63,958 nt of DNA from Candidatus Scybalomonas excrementigallinarum (GCA_018710905.1 DVIZ01000106.1:1-63958), one strand, 5' to 3'; positions 35,041-44,479 are shown, counted from the stretch's first letter. Numbers and translations are program-made. Notes: generated by a model from the sequence alone, not told the origin.

Positions 35041-37437
35041 ATGTTACAAGTATTAAAACGTGATGGGGAAGTTGCAGACTTTGATTTACGCAAGATCAAT
35101 CTTGCAGTAAAAAAGGCTTTTGAAGCAACAGAAAAAGTTTATACAGAGGATATTTTAGATTTACTTGTCCTTCGGGTGACCGCAGATTTTCAAAGTCAGT
35201 TAAAGGAGGAAAAAATTTCTGTTGAGAGTATTCAAGATAGCGTGGAACGGGTACTGGAACAAACTGGCTATACGGATGTAGCGAAAGCCTATATTTTATA
35301 TCGGAAGCAAAGAGAAAAAATTCGCAATATGAAATCAACGATTTTGGATTATAAAAATATTGTGGACAGTTATATTAAAGTTTCTGACTGGCGTGTGAAA
35401 GAAAATTCTACAGTTACTTATTCGGTAGGAGGGCTTATTTTAAGCAATTCAGGAGCAATTACTGCAAATTATTGGCTATCTGAGATTTATGATGAAGAAA
35501 TCGCCAATGCCCATCGTAATGTAGATATCCATCTTCATGATTTATCTATGTTAACCGGATATTGTGCAGGATGGTCTTTAAAACAGTTAATTCAAGAAGG
35601 GCTTGGAGGAATTACAGGAAAAATTTCTTCTGCTCCTGCAAAGCACTTATCCGTACTTTGCAATCAGATGGTGAATTTTTTAGGAATTATGCAAAATGAG
35701 TGGGCAGGAGCGCAGGCATTTTCTTCTTTTGATACTTATTTAGCACCATTTGTAAAAACCGATCATTTAACCTATGAAGAAGTAAAAAAATGTATTGAGT
35801 CTTTTATCTATGGAGTGAATACGCCAAGCCGTTGGGGAACACAGGCTCCATTTTCTAATATTACATTAGATTGGACTGTGCCAGAAGATATGGCAGAACT
35901 TCCTGCAATTGTTGGAGGAAAAGAGCAAGATTTTTGCTATAAAGACTGTAAAAAAGAAATGGATATGGTTAATAAAGCTTTTATAGAAGTTATGATTGAA
36001 GGCGATTATAACGGCCGTGGTTTTCAATATCCAATTCCAACTTACTCCATTACAAAAGATTTTGACTGGTCTGATACAGAAAATAACCGTCTTTTATTTG
36101 AAATGACAAGCAAATATGGAACGCCATATTTTTCTAACTATATTAATAGCGATATGAAGCCAAGTGATGTAAGAAGTATGTGCTGCCGTTTGCGCTTAGA
36201 TCTTCGTGAATTGCGCAAAAAGACAGGAGGTTTCTTTGGTTCAGGAGAATCTACAGGTTCTATTGGCGTTGTGACAATCAATCTTCCTAAAATTGCGTAT
36301 ACGACAAAAAGTGAAGCAGAATTTATGAAAAAATTAGATCGTTTAATGGATATTTCTGCTCGTTCTTTACATATCAAACGTCAAGTGATTACAAAATTAT
36401 TAGAAGAGGGACTTTATCCATATACGAAACGTTATCTTGGAAGTTTCGATAATCATTTCTCTACCATTGGTCTTGTTGGAATGAATGAGGCTGGTTTAAA
36501 TGCTTGTTGGTTAAAAGAAGATTTAACAAACAAAGAAACACAGCAGTTTGCAATTCGTGTGTTAAATCATATGAGAGAAAGACTTTCTGACTATCAAGAA
36601 CAATATGGAGAATTGTTTAACTTAGAGGCAACTCCAGCAGAGTCTACTACCTATCGTTTTGCAAAACATGATCGAGAGTTATTCCCAAATATTATAACAG
36701 CAGGAGAAGAAGGAGAAACGCCATATTATACGAATAGTTCTCATTTACCAGTTGGGTATACAGAGGATATTTTTGAAGCACTTGATGTGCAAGATGAGTT
36801 ACAAACGCTTTATACATCAGGAACCGTCTTCCATGCATTTTTAGGAGAAAAATTACCAGATTGGAAGGCTGCTGCTAAGTTAGTACGAACAATCGCAGAA
36901 AACTACCGTTTGCCTTATTATACGCTTTCTCCAACCTATTCTATTTGTAAAGAACATGGATATTTAGCAGGAGAGCATTTCACCTGTCCAAAATGTGGAA
37001 AACCAGCAGAAGTTTATAGCCGTATTACAGGATATTATCGTCCCGTACAAAACTGGAATGATGGAAAGACACAAGAATATCAAGATCGAAAACTTTATGA
37101 TGTACAAGGTTTCAAAAAGAAAGCATTTCAAGAGGAAAAGGTGGAGCAATTAGGAGAAGTTCCTACGGAAATGGAAACTCCTAAGAGTGAAAGCCCAAAA
37201 GAGCAAATAGAGTTGAAATATTTATTCACAACAAAAACGTGCCCAAATTGTAAAGTAGCAAAGGAATTTTTAACCGATGTGGATTATCAATTAATCGATG
37301 CGGAAGAACATTTTGATTTGGCAAAAGAATATGGTGTTATGCAAGCACCAACGTTAATTATCAAAAGAGGAGATCAGATCGAACGATATGTGAATACCTC
37401 TAATATTAAAAAATATGCAGAAATGAAAGAAGTATAA
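35041..37437 (+). CDS. nrdD: anaerobic ribonucleotide reductase fused to a glutaredoxin-like domain
   Basis: Reduces ribonucleoside triphosphates to deoxy forms without oxygen, using a glycyl radical. Of 798 residues, 1-90 form the ATP-cone allosteric domain (VLKRDGEVADFDLRKI). The catalytic barrel follows. The CPKCGKPAEV zinc site and glycyl-radical motif RITGY with Gly664 are near residues 640-665. A short linker then leads to a C-terminal redoxin domain (about 722-798) with CPNC at 734-737. nrdG, which makes the radical, does not follow; a terminator does. The fusion suggests built-in supply of reducing power. Confidence 0.93.
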   Translation: MLQVLKRDGEVADFDLRKINLAVKKAFEATEKVYTEDILDLLVLRVTADFQSQLKEEKISVESIQDSVERVLEQTGYTDVAKAYILYRKQREKIRNMKSTILDYKNIVDSYIKVSDWRVKENSTVTYSVGGLILSNSGAITANYWLSEIYDEEIANAHRNVDIHLHDLSMLTGYCAGWSLKQLIQEGLGGITGKISSAPAKHLSVLCNQMVNFLGIMQNEWAGAQAFSSFDTYLAPFVKTDHLTYEEVKKCIESFIYGVNTPSRWGTQAPFSNITLDWTVPEDMAELPAIVGGKEQDFCYKDCKKEMDMVNKAFIEVMIEGDYNGRGFQYPIPTYSITKDFDWSDTENNRLLFEMTSKYGTPYFSNYINSDMKPSDVRSMCCRLRLDLRELRKKTGGFFGSGESTGSIGVVTINLPKIAYTTKSEAEFMKKLDRLMDISARSLHIKRQVITKLLEEGLYPYTKRYLGSFDNHFSTIGLVGMNEAGLNACWLKEDLTNKETQQFAIRVLNHMRERLSDYQEQYGELFNLEATPAESTTYRFAKHDRELFPNIITAGEEGETPYYTNSSHLPVGYTEDIFEALDVQDELQTLYTSGTVFHAFLGEKLPDWKAAAKLVRTIAENYRLPYYTLSPTYSICKEHGYLAGEHFTCPKCGKPAEVYSRITGYYRPVQNWNDGKTQEYQDRKLYDVQGFKKKAFQEEKVEQLGEVPTEMETPKSESPKEQIELKYLFTTKTCPNCKVAKEFLTDVDYQLIDAEEHFDLAKEYGVMQAPTLIIKRGDQIERYVNTSNIKKYAEMKEV

Positions 37438-37448
37438 AGCTCATAAAA

Positions 37449-37497
37449 AATACCTTCGTAAGTGATGAAAACAAGTCACATACGGAGGTATTTTTTT
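37449..37497 (+). terminator. terminator of nrdD
   Basis: AATACCTTCGTA...GTGA pairs with GTCAC...TACGGAGGTATT, followed by seven Ts. Confidence 0.85.
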
Positions 37498-37539
37498 AAT
37501 AGAAGAAAGACAAACAGAGGACATAGTTTTTTCATAAAG

Positions 37540-37590
37540 TTTACAAAAAGTTTACACAAATCTTTCGTAAAATAATGATAACCGAAAGAT
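37540..37590 (+). promoter_or_regulatory. PhoP-box-like direct repeats and inverted repeat before the VTC operon
   Basis: Two exact TTTACA hexamers (37540-37545 and 37551-37556), 11 bases apart, match the TT(A/T/C)ACA-N5-TT(A/T/C)ACA spacing of PhoP binding sites in Bacillus. The second hexamer could double as a -35 with TAATGA (37573-37578). An inverted repeat ATCTTTCG/CGAAAGAT (37560-37567, 37583-37590) overlaps. Confidence 0.45.
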
Positions 37591-37610
37591 TTGAGAAAGG
37601 AGGAGAGACC

Positions 37611-38291
37611 ATGGGAAAAATGCGCCATGAATTAAAGCATGTGATTCATACAGGTGATTATTTAGCGATAAAAAATCGATTAAAATGGATTATGAAATCG
37701 GATCAGCATGTGAATTCAAGTGGACAGTATAAAATTAGAAGTCTTTACTTTGATAATTATCGTGATAAAGCTTTAATTGAAAAGTTAAGTGGAATTAGCG
37801 AAAGAGAAAAGTTTCGTTTGCGATATTATAATGACGATTGTCAATTTGTCAATTTGGAAAAGAAAAGCAAAAAAAATCAACTTGGTACAAAAGCGAGTGC
37901 TCGCTTGACGAAGGAAGAATGTCAAAGAATTTTAGATGGCGATTGGGAATGGTTAAAGGATTCAAAGCAGCCATTGTTAGTGGAATTTTATAGTAAACTT
38001 CATGGACAGCAACTAAGACCAAAGACCATTGTCGATTATATAAGAGAGCCTTATGTTTATTCCATTGGAAACGTAAGAATTACTTTTGATAGTCAGATAC
38101 GAACAGGGCTTTATAGCAATGATTTTTTTGAAGCTAATATTCCTACAATAGCAGTATTTGAGCCGGGGCTTTATGTGATGGAAGTAAAATTTGATGAATT
38201 CCTTCCTGATATGATCGAAGCCGCTATTCAGACAAATAATCGACAAAGTGGAGCTTTTTCAAAATATGCCGCTTGTAGAGCATATGAATAA
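37611..38291 (+). CDS. VTC-domain polyphosphate polymerase-like protein
   Basis: 226-residue cytoplasmic protein of the VTC (vacuolar transporter chaperone) family, tunnel-fold enzymes whose eukaryotic members make polyphosphate. Conserved basic and acidic residues are visible: RHELKHVIHTGDY, YKIRSLYFDNY, FRLRYYNDD, LEKKSKKNQLGTKASARL and VMEVKFDEFLPD. ATG 37611 has AAAGGAGGAG upstream; the longer frame starts in the promoter. It leads a three-gene operon with a DUF4956 membrane protein and a CotH protein. Product polymer is inferred only from family. Confidence 0.87.
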   Translation: MGKMRHELKHVIHTGDYLAIKNRLKWIMKSDQHVNSSGQYKIRSLYFDNYRDKALIEKLSGISEREKFRLRYYNDDCQFVNLEKKSKKNQLGTKASARLTKEECQRILDGDWEWLKDSKQPLLVEFYSKLHGQQLRPKTIVDYIREPYVYSIGNVRITFDSQIRTGLYSNDFFEANIPTIAVFEPGLYVMEVKFDEFLPDMIEAAIQTNNRQSGAFSKYAACRAYE

Positions 38292-38340
38292 TAAGTAAAA
38301 AAATATAAAATAAGAAAAAAGAAAGAAACAGGAGGCTGAA

Positions 38341-39012
38341 ATGTCGTTTCAAGATATTTTTAAATCAGATTTTTATAACAATATTACATCATTTTCCTTA
38401 TTGGATACAATGATTGCCTTAGTATTAGCCCTTGTTATTGGGCTATTTATTTTTGTAATCTATCGTAAAAATTTTCAAGGAGTTATGTACTCTGAAACAT
38501 TTGGAATTTCTTTAGTGGCCATGTGTATGATAACAACATTTATTATTTTAGCAGTAACATCAAATGTTGTGTTATCCCTTGGTATGGTAGGTGCGCTTTC
38601 CATCGTTCGTTTCCGTACAGCCATTAAAGAACCGATGGATATTTGTTATATTTTTTGGGCAATCGGTGTTGGAATTGTAATTGGAGCAGGTATGATACCA
38701 TTAGCCGTGATTGGTAGTATTTTAATTGGTATTATTTTATTAGTTTTAGTAAATAGAAAACATAATGATAATCCATATATTCTCGTTGTAACTTGTGCAA
38801 ATGATACAGCAGAACAAAGAATGTATGAAAAAATGGGACAATATGTGAAGAAACATATTGTAAAATCAAAAACCGTATCCAAAATGGGAATTGAATTGAC
38901 TGTAGAAATCCGTTTAAAAGATATGACAACAGAATTTATCAATCAACTTGTTAATTTAGAAGGAGTCGAACAAGCAGTGCTTGTAAGTTATAATGGAGAG
39001 TATATGTCATAA
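38341..39012 (+). CDS. DUF4956 family membrane protein
   Basis: 223-residue integral membrane protein with about four hydrophobic segments in the first 140 residues, then a soluble C-terminal domain (about 150-223). The conserved family segment LGMVGALSIVRFRTAIKEP is clear. Function unknown. It lies between the VTC-domain gene and cotH with an AGGAGG ribosome-binding site; this trio recurs in Firmicutes, so it may be the membrane channel or anchor for the product of the VTC protein. That role is inference. Confidence 0.85.
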   Translation: MSFQDIFKSDFYNNITSFSLLDTMIALVLALVIGLFIFVIYRKNFQGVMYSETFGISLVAMCMITTFIILAVTSNVVLSLGMVGALSIVRFRTAIKEPMDICYIFWAIGVGIVIGAGMIPLAVIGSILIGIILLVLVNRKHNDNPYILVVTCANDTAEQRMYEKMGQYVKKHIVKSKTVSKMGIELTVEIRLKDMTTEFINQLVNLEGVEQAVLVSYNGEYMS

Positions 39013-39021
39013 GGAGTGACA

Positions 39022-41199
39022 ATGAAACAGAAATTATTGACAAAAATAACAGTGATTTTAATGGCTTTTGCACTTGTATTCTCTTGTCTCTTAACAGTTG
39101 TTGTGAAAGGAAATGGAGTGCGCCCTGTTTCAAAAACTTATGAGGGGACGTTGTTTCAAAAGAATCAAGTGTTAGAAGTAAATATTTTAATGGACGAAGA
39201 AGACTGGCAGGAAATGCTTCAAAATGCAAACGATGAGACTTATGTTCCGTGCGATGTAGAAGTAAATGGTGTCACTTATAAAAATGTAGCAATTCGTCCA
39301 AAAGGCAATACAAGTCTTACACAGGTAACAAACGATCGATACAGTTTTAAAATCCAGTTTGATAAATACCAAGAAGGACAGACATGTGATGGGTTAGATC
39401 AGCTTGTGTTAAATAATAATTTTAGCGATGCTACTTATATGAAAGAGTATCTTGCTTATGATATGTTTCAATATCTTGGAGTCGTAACTCCTCTTTACAC
39501 TTATGCAGATGTGAAAATCAATGGGGAAACCTATGGGCTTTATTTGGCATTAGAAGGGGTGAAAGAATCCTTTGCTGAAAGAAATTATGGAGTGGACCAT
39601 GGGGAACTCTATAAGCCAGAAAGTCAACAAGCTGGTATGGGTGGCGATAAAAAAGATGGAAATCGACCAAGTGGAATGAAAGCGCCAGAAGGTATGCCTA
39701 ATATGGCAGGAAATACTGGTCAAGCGCCAGAAGGAGCACCTAATATGGCGGGGGATACTGATCAAGCGCCAGAAGATATGCCTGATATGCCAAGCGATGC
39801 TTCTCAGACAGGTAGTGATCCTCTTCAAGAGAATACGAACGAAGGGGAAACGAACAAGAGAGAACAAGGATTTAAAATGGACAGAGAAGAAAGTAATTCT
39901 TCAGGAACCGATCTTGTGTATACCGATGATGATGTAGAAAGCTATAGCAGTATTTTTGATAGTGCAGTCTTTGATACAACGAAAGCACTTCAAAAGAAAG
40001 TAATCGAGGCTTTAAAGGGAATTGCAACTGGCGAAAATTTAAAGCAGTACATGACCGTAGAAGAAAACTTAAAATATTTTGCTGTGAATAGTTTCCTTGT
40101 AAACTATGATAGTTATACAGGGAATTTAAAGCATAATTATTATTTATATGAACAAGATGGCAAGTTAACGATGTTGCCATGGGATTTGAATTTAGCTTTT
40201 GCAGGATTTCAGAGTAATGATGCAAAAAGCGCTGTAAATGATCCGATCGATACTCCAGTATCTGGCACAACATTGGAGCAAAGACCTATGCTTGGACAGC
40301 TGTTATCCAATGAAACTTATTTGGAGCAGTATCATAATTATTTAGACCAATTAGTAAAAGGATATATTGAAAGTGGACGCTATGAGGCGGTTATTACAGA
40401 GATAAAACAGTTGATTGATGAATATGTAAAAGAAGATCCAACGGCATTTTATACTTATGATGAATTTACAGAAGCAGTTGAAAATCTAGAAGTCTTTTGT
40501 AAATTAAGAGGCGAAAGCGTTCGTGGACAGTTAGAAGGTACGATTCCTTCTACAGAAGAGGAACAAAAGAAAGATGATTCAAGCTTTGTAGAAACAGGAG
40601 ACTTGTCAATTACTGCAATGGGCACTATGGGTGGTGGACGACAGGATATGAAAATGACTGGAGCTCCATCAGAAGGTTTCAAGAAAACGATGAATACCAC
40701 TACCAATAAGATAGAGCAAGGAACAAAAACAGAACAAGTTGGGCAGAACAACCAAAGTGCTCAGATAGGTCAAAGTGGGCAAGCAAGTCAAAGTGAACAG
40801 GCAAACCAAAGTGGACAGATAAGTCAAAGCGAACAAGATAGTCAAAATGAGCAAGTAAGTCAAAGTGGACAGATAAGTCAAAGCGAACAAGGTAGCCAAA
40901 ATGAGCAGGAAAGTCAAAGTGAGCAAGCAAGCCAAAATGGAGAAAAAAATCAAGAGGAACAAATGAACCAAGAGCAACCATCCAACAAAGAAGAGCAGGA
41001 GGATGGTGGGATTCCAACTCAAAAAGAATTTGGACAAGAAAATTCCAATAATATGAGGCAAAAGATGGATCCAAAAGGAATGGGGCAATCCTCAAGTGGA
41101 CAGCAAGGGGCGATTATTGTTTTAGTCGTATTAATTGTTATTGCATTGCTTGGTTTATTGATTGTTAGAAAGTTTTCAAAGCGAAAATTTCATATCTAA
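39022..41199 (+). CDS. CotH-family protein kinase-like, membrane anchored
   Basis: 725-residue protein with an N-terminal signal anchor (ITVILMAFALVFSCLLTVVV). The CotH kinase-like domain includes RPKGNTSL, YLALEGVKESF and MLPWDLNLAF. In Bacillus, CotH phosphorylates spore-coat proteins. Two low-complexity insertions are present: Pro/Met/Gly-rich repeats (PEGMPNMAG type, about residues 215-255), and a long Gln/Ser/Asn repeat near residues 570-660. A C-terminal transmembrane helix (IVLVVLIVIALLGLLIV) precedes a basic end. ATG 39022 is five bases after AAGGAG. Third gene of the VTC-DUF4956 operon. Confidence 0.88.
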   Translation: MKQKLLTKITVILMAFALVFSCLLTVVVKGNGVRPVSKTYEGTLFQKNQVLEVNILMDEEDWQEMLQNANDETYVPCDVEVNGVTYKNVAIRPKGNTSLTQVTNDRYSFKIQFDKYQEGQTCDGLDQLVLNNNFSDATYMKEYLAYDMFQYLGVVTPLYTYADVKINGETYGLYLALEGVKESFAERNYGVDHGELYKPESQQAGMGGDKKDGNRPSGMKAPEGMPNMAGNTGQAPEGAPNMAGDTDQAPEDMPDMPSDASQTGSDPLQENTNEGETNKREQGFKMDREESNSSGTDLVYTDDDVESYSSIFDSAVFDTTKALQKKVIEALKGIATGENLKQYMTVEENLKYFAVNSFLVNYDSYTGNLKHNYYLYEQDGKLTMLPWDLNLAFAGFQSNDAKSAVNDPIDTPVSGTTLEQRPMLGQLLSNETYLEQYHNYLDQLVKGYIESGRYEAVITEIKQLIDEYVKEDPTAFYTYDEFTEAVENLEVFCKLRGESVRGQLEGTIPSTEEEQKKDDSSFVETGDLSITAMGTMGGGRQDMKMTGAPSEGFKKTMNTTTNKIEQGTKTEQVGQNNQSAQIGQSGQASQSEQANQSGQISQSEQDSQNEQVSQSGQISQSEQGSQNEQESQSEQASQNGEKNQEEQMNQEQPSNKEEQEDGGIPTQKEFGQENSNNMRQKMDPKGMGQSSSGQQGAIIVLVVLIVIALLGLLIVRKFSKRKFHI
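40741..40965 (+). repeat. in-frame tandem repeat in the CotH gene
   Basis: Degenerate 15- to 18-base units encoding five- and six-residue blocks such as SQSEQ, NQSGQ and SQNEQ, about a dozen in all. The frame is kept throughout. The repeat codes a Gln/Ser-rich flexible stalk before the C-terminal membrane helix and could vary in length between strains by slippage. Confidence 0.8.
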
Positions 41200-41212
41200 A
41201 TAAGAAAAATAG

Positions 41213-41251
41213 AAAAGGCAGGAAAAGGTAAAAGACTTTTCCTGTCTTTTT
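41213..41251 (+). terminator. terminator after the VTC-CotH operon
   Basis: AAAAGGCAGGAAAAG pairs with CTTTTCCTGTCTTTT, followed by T residues. Confidence 0.85.
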
Positions 41252-41301
41252 CGTCGTTAATATAAAATTTGGTATTAGATCTAGGAATTGTAAAATCATC
41301 A

Positions 41302-41310
41302 TGGTATAAT
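41302..41310 (+). promoter_or_regulatory. extended -10 promoter of the serine hydrolase gene
   Basis: TGGTATAAT (extended -10) about 100 bases before the gene. No clear -35. A run AGAATTCTCTAAAATAGAATATTAAAATTAGAGAAT in the leader was noticed only as two partly complementary AT-rich blocks. Confidence 0.4.
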
Positions 41311-41413
41311 AAAAAGGTAAATTTCGTAAATATCGATTACATATGAGGAAAAATATTAGAATTCTCTAAAATAGAATATTAAAATTAGAGAATAGAAGAG
41401 TGGAGGAGAAAAG

Positions 41414-43501
41414 ATGAGAAAGATGTGGAAAAAGGCAACCGCCTTGTCAATGATTGCAGTTATGTTACTAAGTCAACCTGTTTATGCAGGATATCCTTAT
41501 GTTGGAAATAAGGCTGAGTATCAAGAAGCGTATAAGGCGACAAAAGAAAAAGCAGCAGAAATTGCAAAACAGCTTTGTAGTATTTATGGGGAAGAAAGTG
41601 TACAATACGCACTCATTGATAATGGGAAAATTGTACTTGCCGATACGAGTGGTAGTTTTAGTAGAACAGAAAATAAAGCGTTAAAAAATGGAAATATATA
41701 TGGCATTGGTTCTATTAGTAAAATGTATGTCACTGCAGCTATTATGAAGTTATGTGATGAAGGAAAAGTGAAATTAGATGAGCCAGTGACAACTTATGTT
41801 AAAGATTTTAAAATGGCGGATAGTCGTTATAAAGAGATTACTGTGAGAATGTTATTAAATCATTCTTCTGGGCTTATGGGTTCTACTTTTAATGGTACGA
41901 TACTTTTTGATGATTATAATGAAAATACAAATAAAGAATTGTTAGAAGAGTTAAAAACACAGAGATTAAAAGCGGATCCAGGAGCATTTTCTGTTTACTG
42001 TAATGATGGATTTACACTAGCAGAAATCGTTGTGGAACGAGTAACAGGAACGAGTTTTACTAACTATATTCGGACAAACTTTTTAAATCCGCTAGAGACA
42101 AAAACAACAAAGACACCAGCAGAGAATCCTTCTTATGCAAAAATGCCAAGAACATATTATGGAACATTGGAACAAGCGTTGCCAAAAGAAATACTTAGTA
42201 CCATTGGAGCTGGTGGTATTTATGCCAGCGCAGGGGATCTTTGTCGTTTTGCTACTGTATTTATGGATGAAAATAAGAAATTCTTATCTGACAGTGCAAA
42301 ACAAGAAACAATGGGAGAAGAATATAAAAAAGGACTGTGGCCAGATGATAAAGATGGCGGTTCCATTTCCTATGGACTTGGTTGGGATAATGTAAACGTA
42401 TATCCATTGAATCAATATGGAATCAAAGCCGTAGCAAAAGGTGGCGATAGTAATTTTTATCATAGTAGTTTAGTTGTCCTTCCAGAAGAAAATATGGCAG
42501 TAGCAGTGCTTTCCTCTGGTGGCGCAAGCACGTATAACCAGATGGCAGCAAGCCAGATCCTATTGACAGCATTACAAGAAAAAGGTATTATTAAGCAGAT
42601 TAAACCTGATGTAACACCAAAAACTCCGATTAAGGCAGGAATGCCATCTTCTGTTATGGAATATGCAGGATATTATGGAGGCTCTACTCTTTATAAAGTT
42701 GATATTGAGAGCGATGGAACTTTAACCTTTTCTTATGCGGGACTTGAAAATGTAATTCCAAGCACTAAAATGTATTATACAACCGATGGTGATTTTGCAA
42801 CCGAAGATGGTAGTGTTCGTTTTCAGTTTGTGAAAGAAGAGAATGGAAAGTTGTATTTACAGCAAAGTTCTCTTGCTACATTACCAGCACTTGGACAGAG
42901 CACAGATATTCAATATGTAGCAGAGAAGTTAACGGAAAATAAAGTGAGCGATACTGTATGGAAAACATGGAAAGAAAGAGATGGAAAGAAATATTTTCTT
43001 GTAGATGAACCATATAATTCTGTTTATTATCTTTTAGGAGCCGTAGGTCAAATTTCCCTGTTTGATCAATTACAAGGCTATGTCGGTGTTGATCAAATTC
43101 AAGATGGGAATTTAGCACAGACAAATCTTCAGATTCCAGGAATGGGCGGAAGAGATTTAAGCGATGTTAAAGTATATACAAAAGATGACGCAGAGTATTT
43201 AAATATTGCAGGGAAAAACTATATCAGCGAAGATGCAATTGAAAAATTGCCAACAAAGAGTTTTACAGTAAAATTAAATGACGAGAACAAATGGTATCGA
43301 GTGAATAAAGCAGCTGGAAAAACGGTGACGATTCAGACTCCAAAGAATGGTTCTGTTGCGTTATATGATAAAGATGGAGCTATGCTGAATTATTCAACAA
43401 TAACTGGCGAAAAGAAGATGAAATTACCAAAAGATGCTATGCTTGTATTAATTGGAGAGTCAGGTAGTAGCTTTAAATTGACCTATGCAAAGACAAAATA
43501 A
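41414..43501 (+). CDS. secreted serine hydrolase (beta-lactamase/PBP family)
   Basis: 695-residue exported protein with a signal peptide probably cleaved after VYA (about residue 26). The class-C beta-lactamase-like domain has SxxK as SISK (Ser100-Lys103) and YCN as the tyrosine motif, with HSSGLMG and GYGLGWD-like segments and AKGGDS in the position of the KTG box. The C-terminal third is a beta-rich region of unknown type. Likely a D,D-peptidase or esterase acting on the wall; beta-lactam resistance cannot be read from sequence. GTGGAGGAG precedes ATG. No terminator is obvious after it. Confidence 0.85.
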   Translation: MRKMWKKATALSMIAVMLLSQPVYAGYPYVGNKAEYQEAYKATKEKAAEIAKQLCSIYGEESVQYALIDNGKIVLADTSGSFSRTENKALKNGNIYGIGSISKMYVTAAIMKLCDEGKVKLDEPVTTYVKDFKMADSRYKEITVRMLLNHSSGLMGSTFNGTILFDDYNENTNKELLEELKTQRLKADPGAFSVYCNDGFTLAEIVVERVTGTSFTNYIRTNFLNPLETKTTKTPAENPSYAKMPRTYYGTLEQALPKEILSTIGAGGIYASAGDLCRFATVFMDENKKFLSDSAKQETMGEEYKKGLWPDDKDGGSISYGLGWDNVNVYPLNQYGIKAVAKGGDSNFYHSSLVVLPEENMAVAVLSSGGASTYNQMAASQILLTALQEKGIIKQIKPDVTPKTPIKAGMPSSVMEYAGYYGGSTLYKVDIESDGTLTFSYAGLENVIPSTKMYYTTDGDFATEDGSVRFQFVKEENGKLYLQQSSLATLPALGQSTDIQYVAEKLTENKVSDTVWKTWKERDGKKYFLVDEPYNSVYYLLGAVGQISLFDQLQGYVGVDQIQDGNLAQTNLQIPGMGGRDLSDVKVYTKDDAEYLNIAGKNYISEDAIEKLPTKSFTVKLNDENKWYRVNKAAGKTVTIQTPKNGSVALYDKDGAMLNYSTITGEKKMKLPKDAMLVLIGESGSSFKLTYAKTK

Positions 43502-43597
43502 AGAAAGTGGGAAGTTTCAGTGAATGATTTTTCATAACTGTGGGAATTTTCATAGAGAGTTCGTTTTTGCAAAAGAAAATAGATGTTGGAGGTTCCT

Positions 43598-44479
43598 ATG
43601 TGGTTGGTTGAAAAAGTGATCAATAATAATGTTGTTAATGCGATTGATGAAAACAAGAAAGAAGCAATACTAACTGGAAAGGGAATTGGATTTCAAAAGA
43701 AGAAAGGCGAATCAGTTGATCCTGAAAAAATTGAGAAAATTTTTCTACCAGATATGGATAAACAATCCTATAAATTAGAAGAGATTTTTAAAGATACTCC
43801 AATTGAATTTATCAAGATTGTAACAGAGTGTATCGAATATGGAAAACAATTTTTAAAAAAAGAATTAAATGCCAATTTATATATTACACTCATTGAACAT
43901 TTAAATCTTGTTTTACAAAGAGTGAAGCAAGGGGCGATTTTAAATAATCCAATGCTTTTTGATATGAAACATTTTTATCCCCAAGAGTTTGCTGTAGCAG
44001 AATATACAAGAAATCGTATTAATCAAGTATTAGGAGTTCATTTGCCAATTGATGAAACAGGGTTTTTAACAATGCATTTTTTAAATGCAGAAAGTGAAAG
44101 CAATGGTACAGGCCAGATTATGAATACAACCCAATTTTTGCAGGATGTTTTGCGTATTATAGAAGAACAGTACGAAATAAAATTAGATCCTACTCTTTAT
44201 GAATATGGCCGATTTGTTACACATTTAAAATATTTATCTCAAAAGATATTCGAAGGAATACAAGAAGAAGACGATGATGATGAATTTTATATTTCTGTAC
44301 AACAAAAGCATAAAGAAGCATATGAATGTGTGAAAAAAATAGAGGCATATATTAAGGAAGAATATGAATTTTTGATGTCCCAAGAGGAGAAGATGTATTT
44401 GACTGTATATATAAAACGGATTCTTTTAAAAACTCAAAAAAGTTCTAAAAAAGTTATTGACGATCAAGAAAAAGAATGA
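43598..44479 (+). CDS. BglG/LicT-family transcription antiterminator
   Basis: 293-residue PTS-controlled RNA-binding protein. Residues 1-56 are the CAT RNA-binding domain, with the typical start VEKVINNNVVNAID and ILTGKGIGFQKKKG. Two PRD domains follow (about 70-165 and 175-285) that are phosphorylated by HPr and EII proteins in known members; histidines lie in LIEHLN and LGVHLP. GGAGG (43588-43592) precedes ATG 43598; the ATG at 43583 overlaps that site. Its presumed RNA target lies 42 bases downstream, before ptsH, which is the GlcT-like arrangement. Confidence 0.92.
   Translation: MWLVEKVINNNVVNAIDENKKEAILTGKGIGFQKKKGESVDPEKIEKIFLPDMDKQSYKLEEIFKDTPIEFIKIVTECIEYGKQFLKKELNANLYITLIEHLNLVLQRVKQGAILNNPMLFDMKHFYPQEFAVAEYTRNRINQVLGVHLPIDETGFLTMHFLNAESESNGTGQIMNTTQFLQDVLRIIEEQYEIKLDPTLYEYGRFVTHLKYLSQKIFEGIQEEDDDDEFYISVQQKHKEAYECVKKIEAYIKEEYEFLMSQEEKMYLTVYIKRILLKTQKSSKKVIDDQEKE

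Noticed and set aside
40741-40965. Recent mobile insertion in the CotH gene
   Set aside because: The block is an in-frame tandem repeat with drifting units and no terminal inverted repeats, better explained by slippage.
40669-41095. Two long antisense frames opposite the CotH gene
   Set aside because: They are produced by the low-complexity Gln/Ser repeat on the + strand, read as Leu/Phe/Asp-rich repeats; no start signals or promoter are present.
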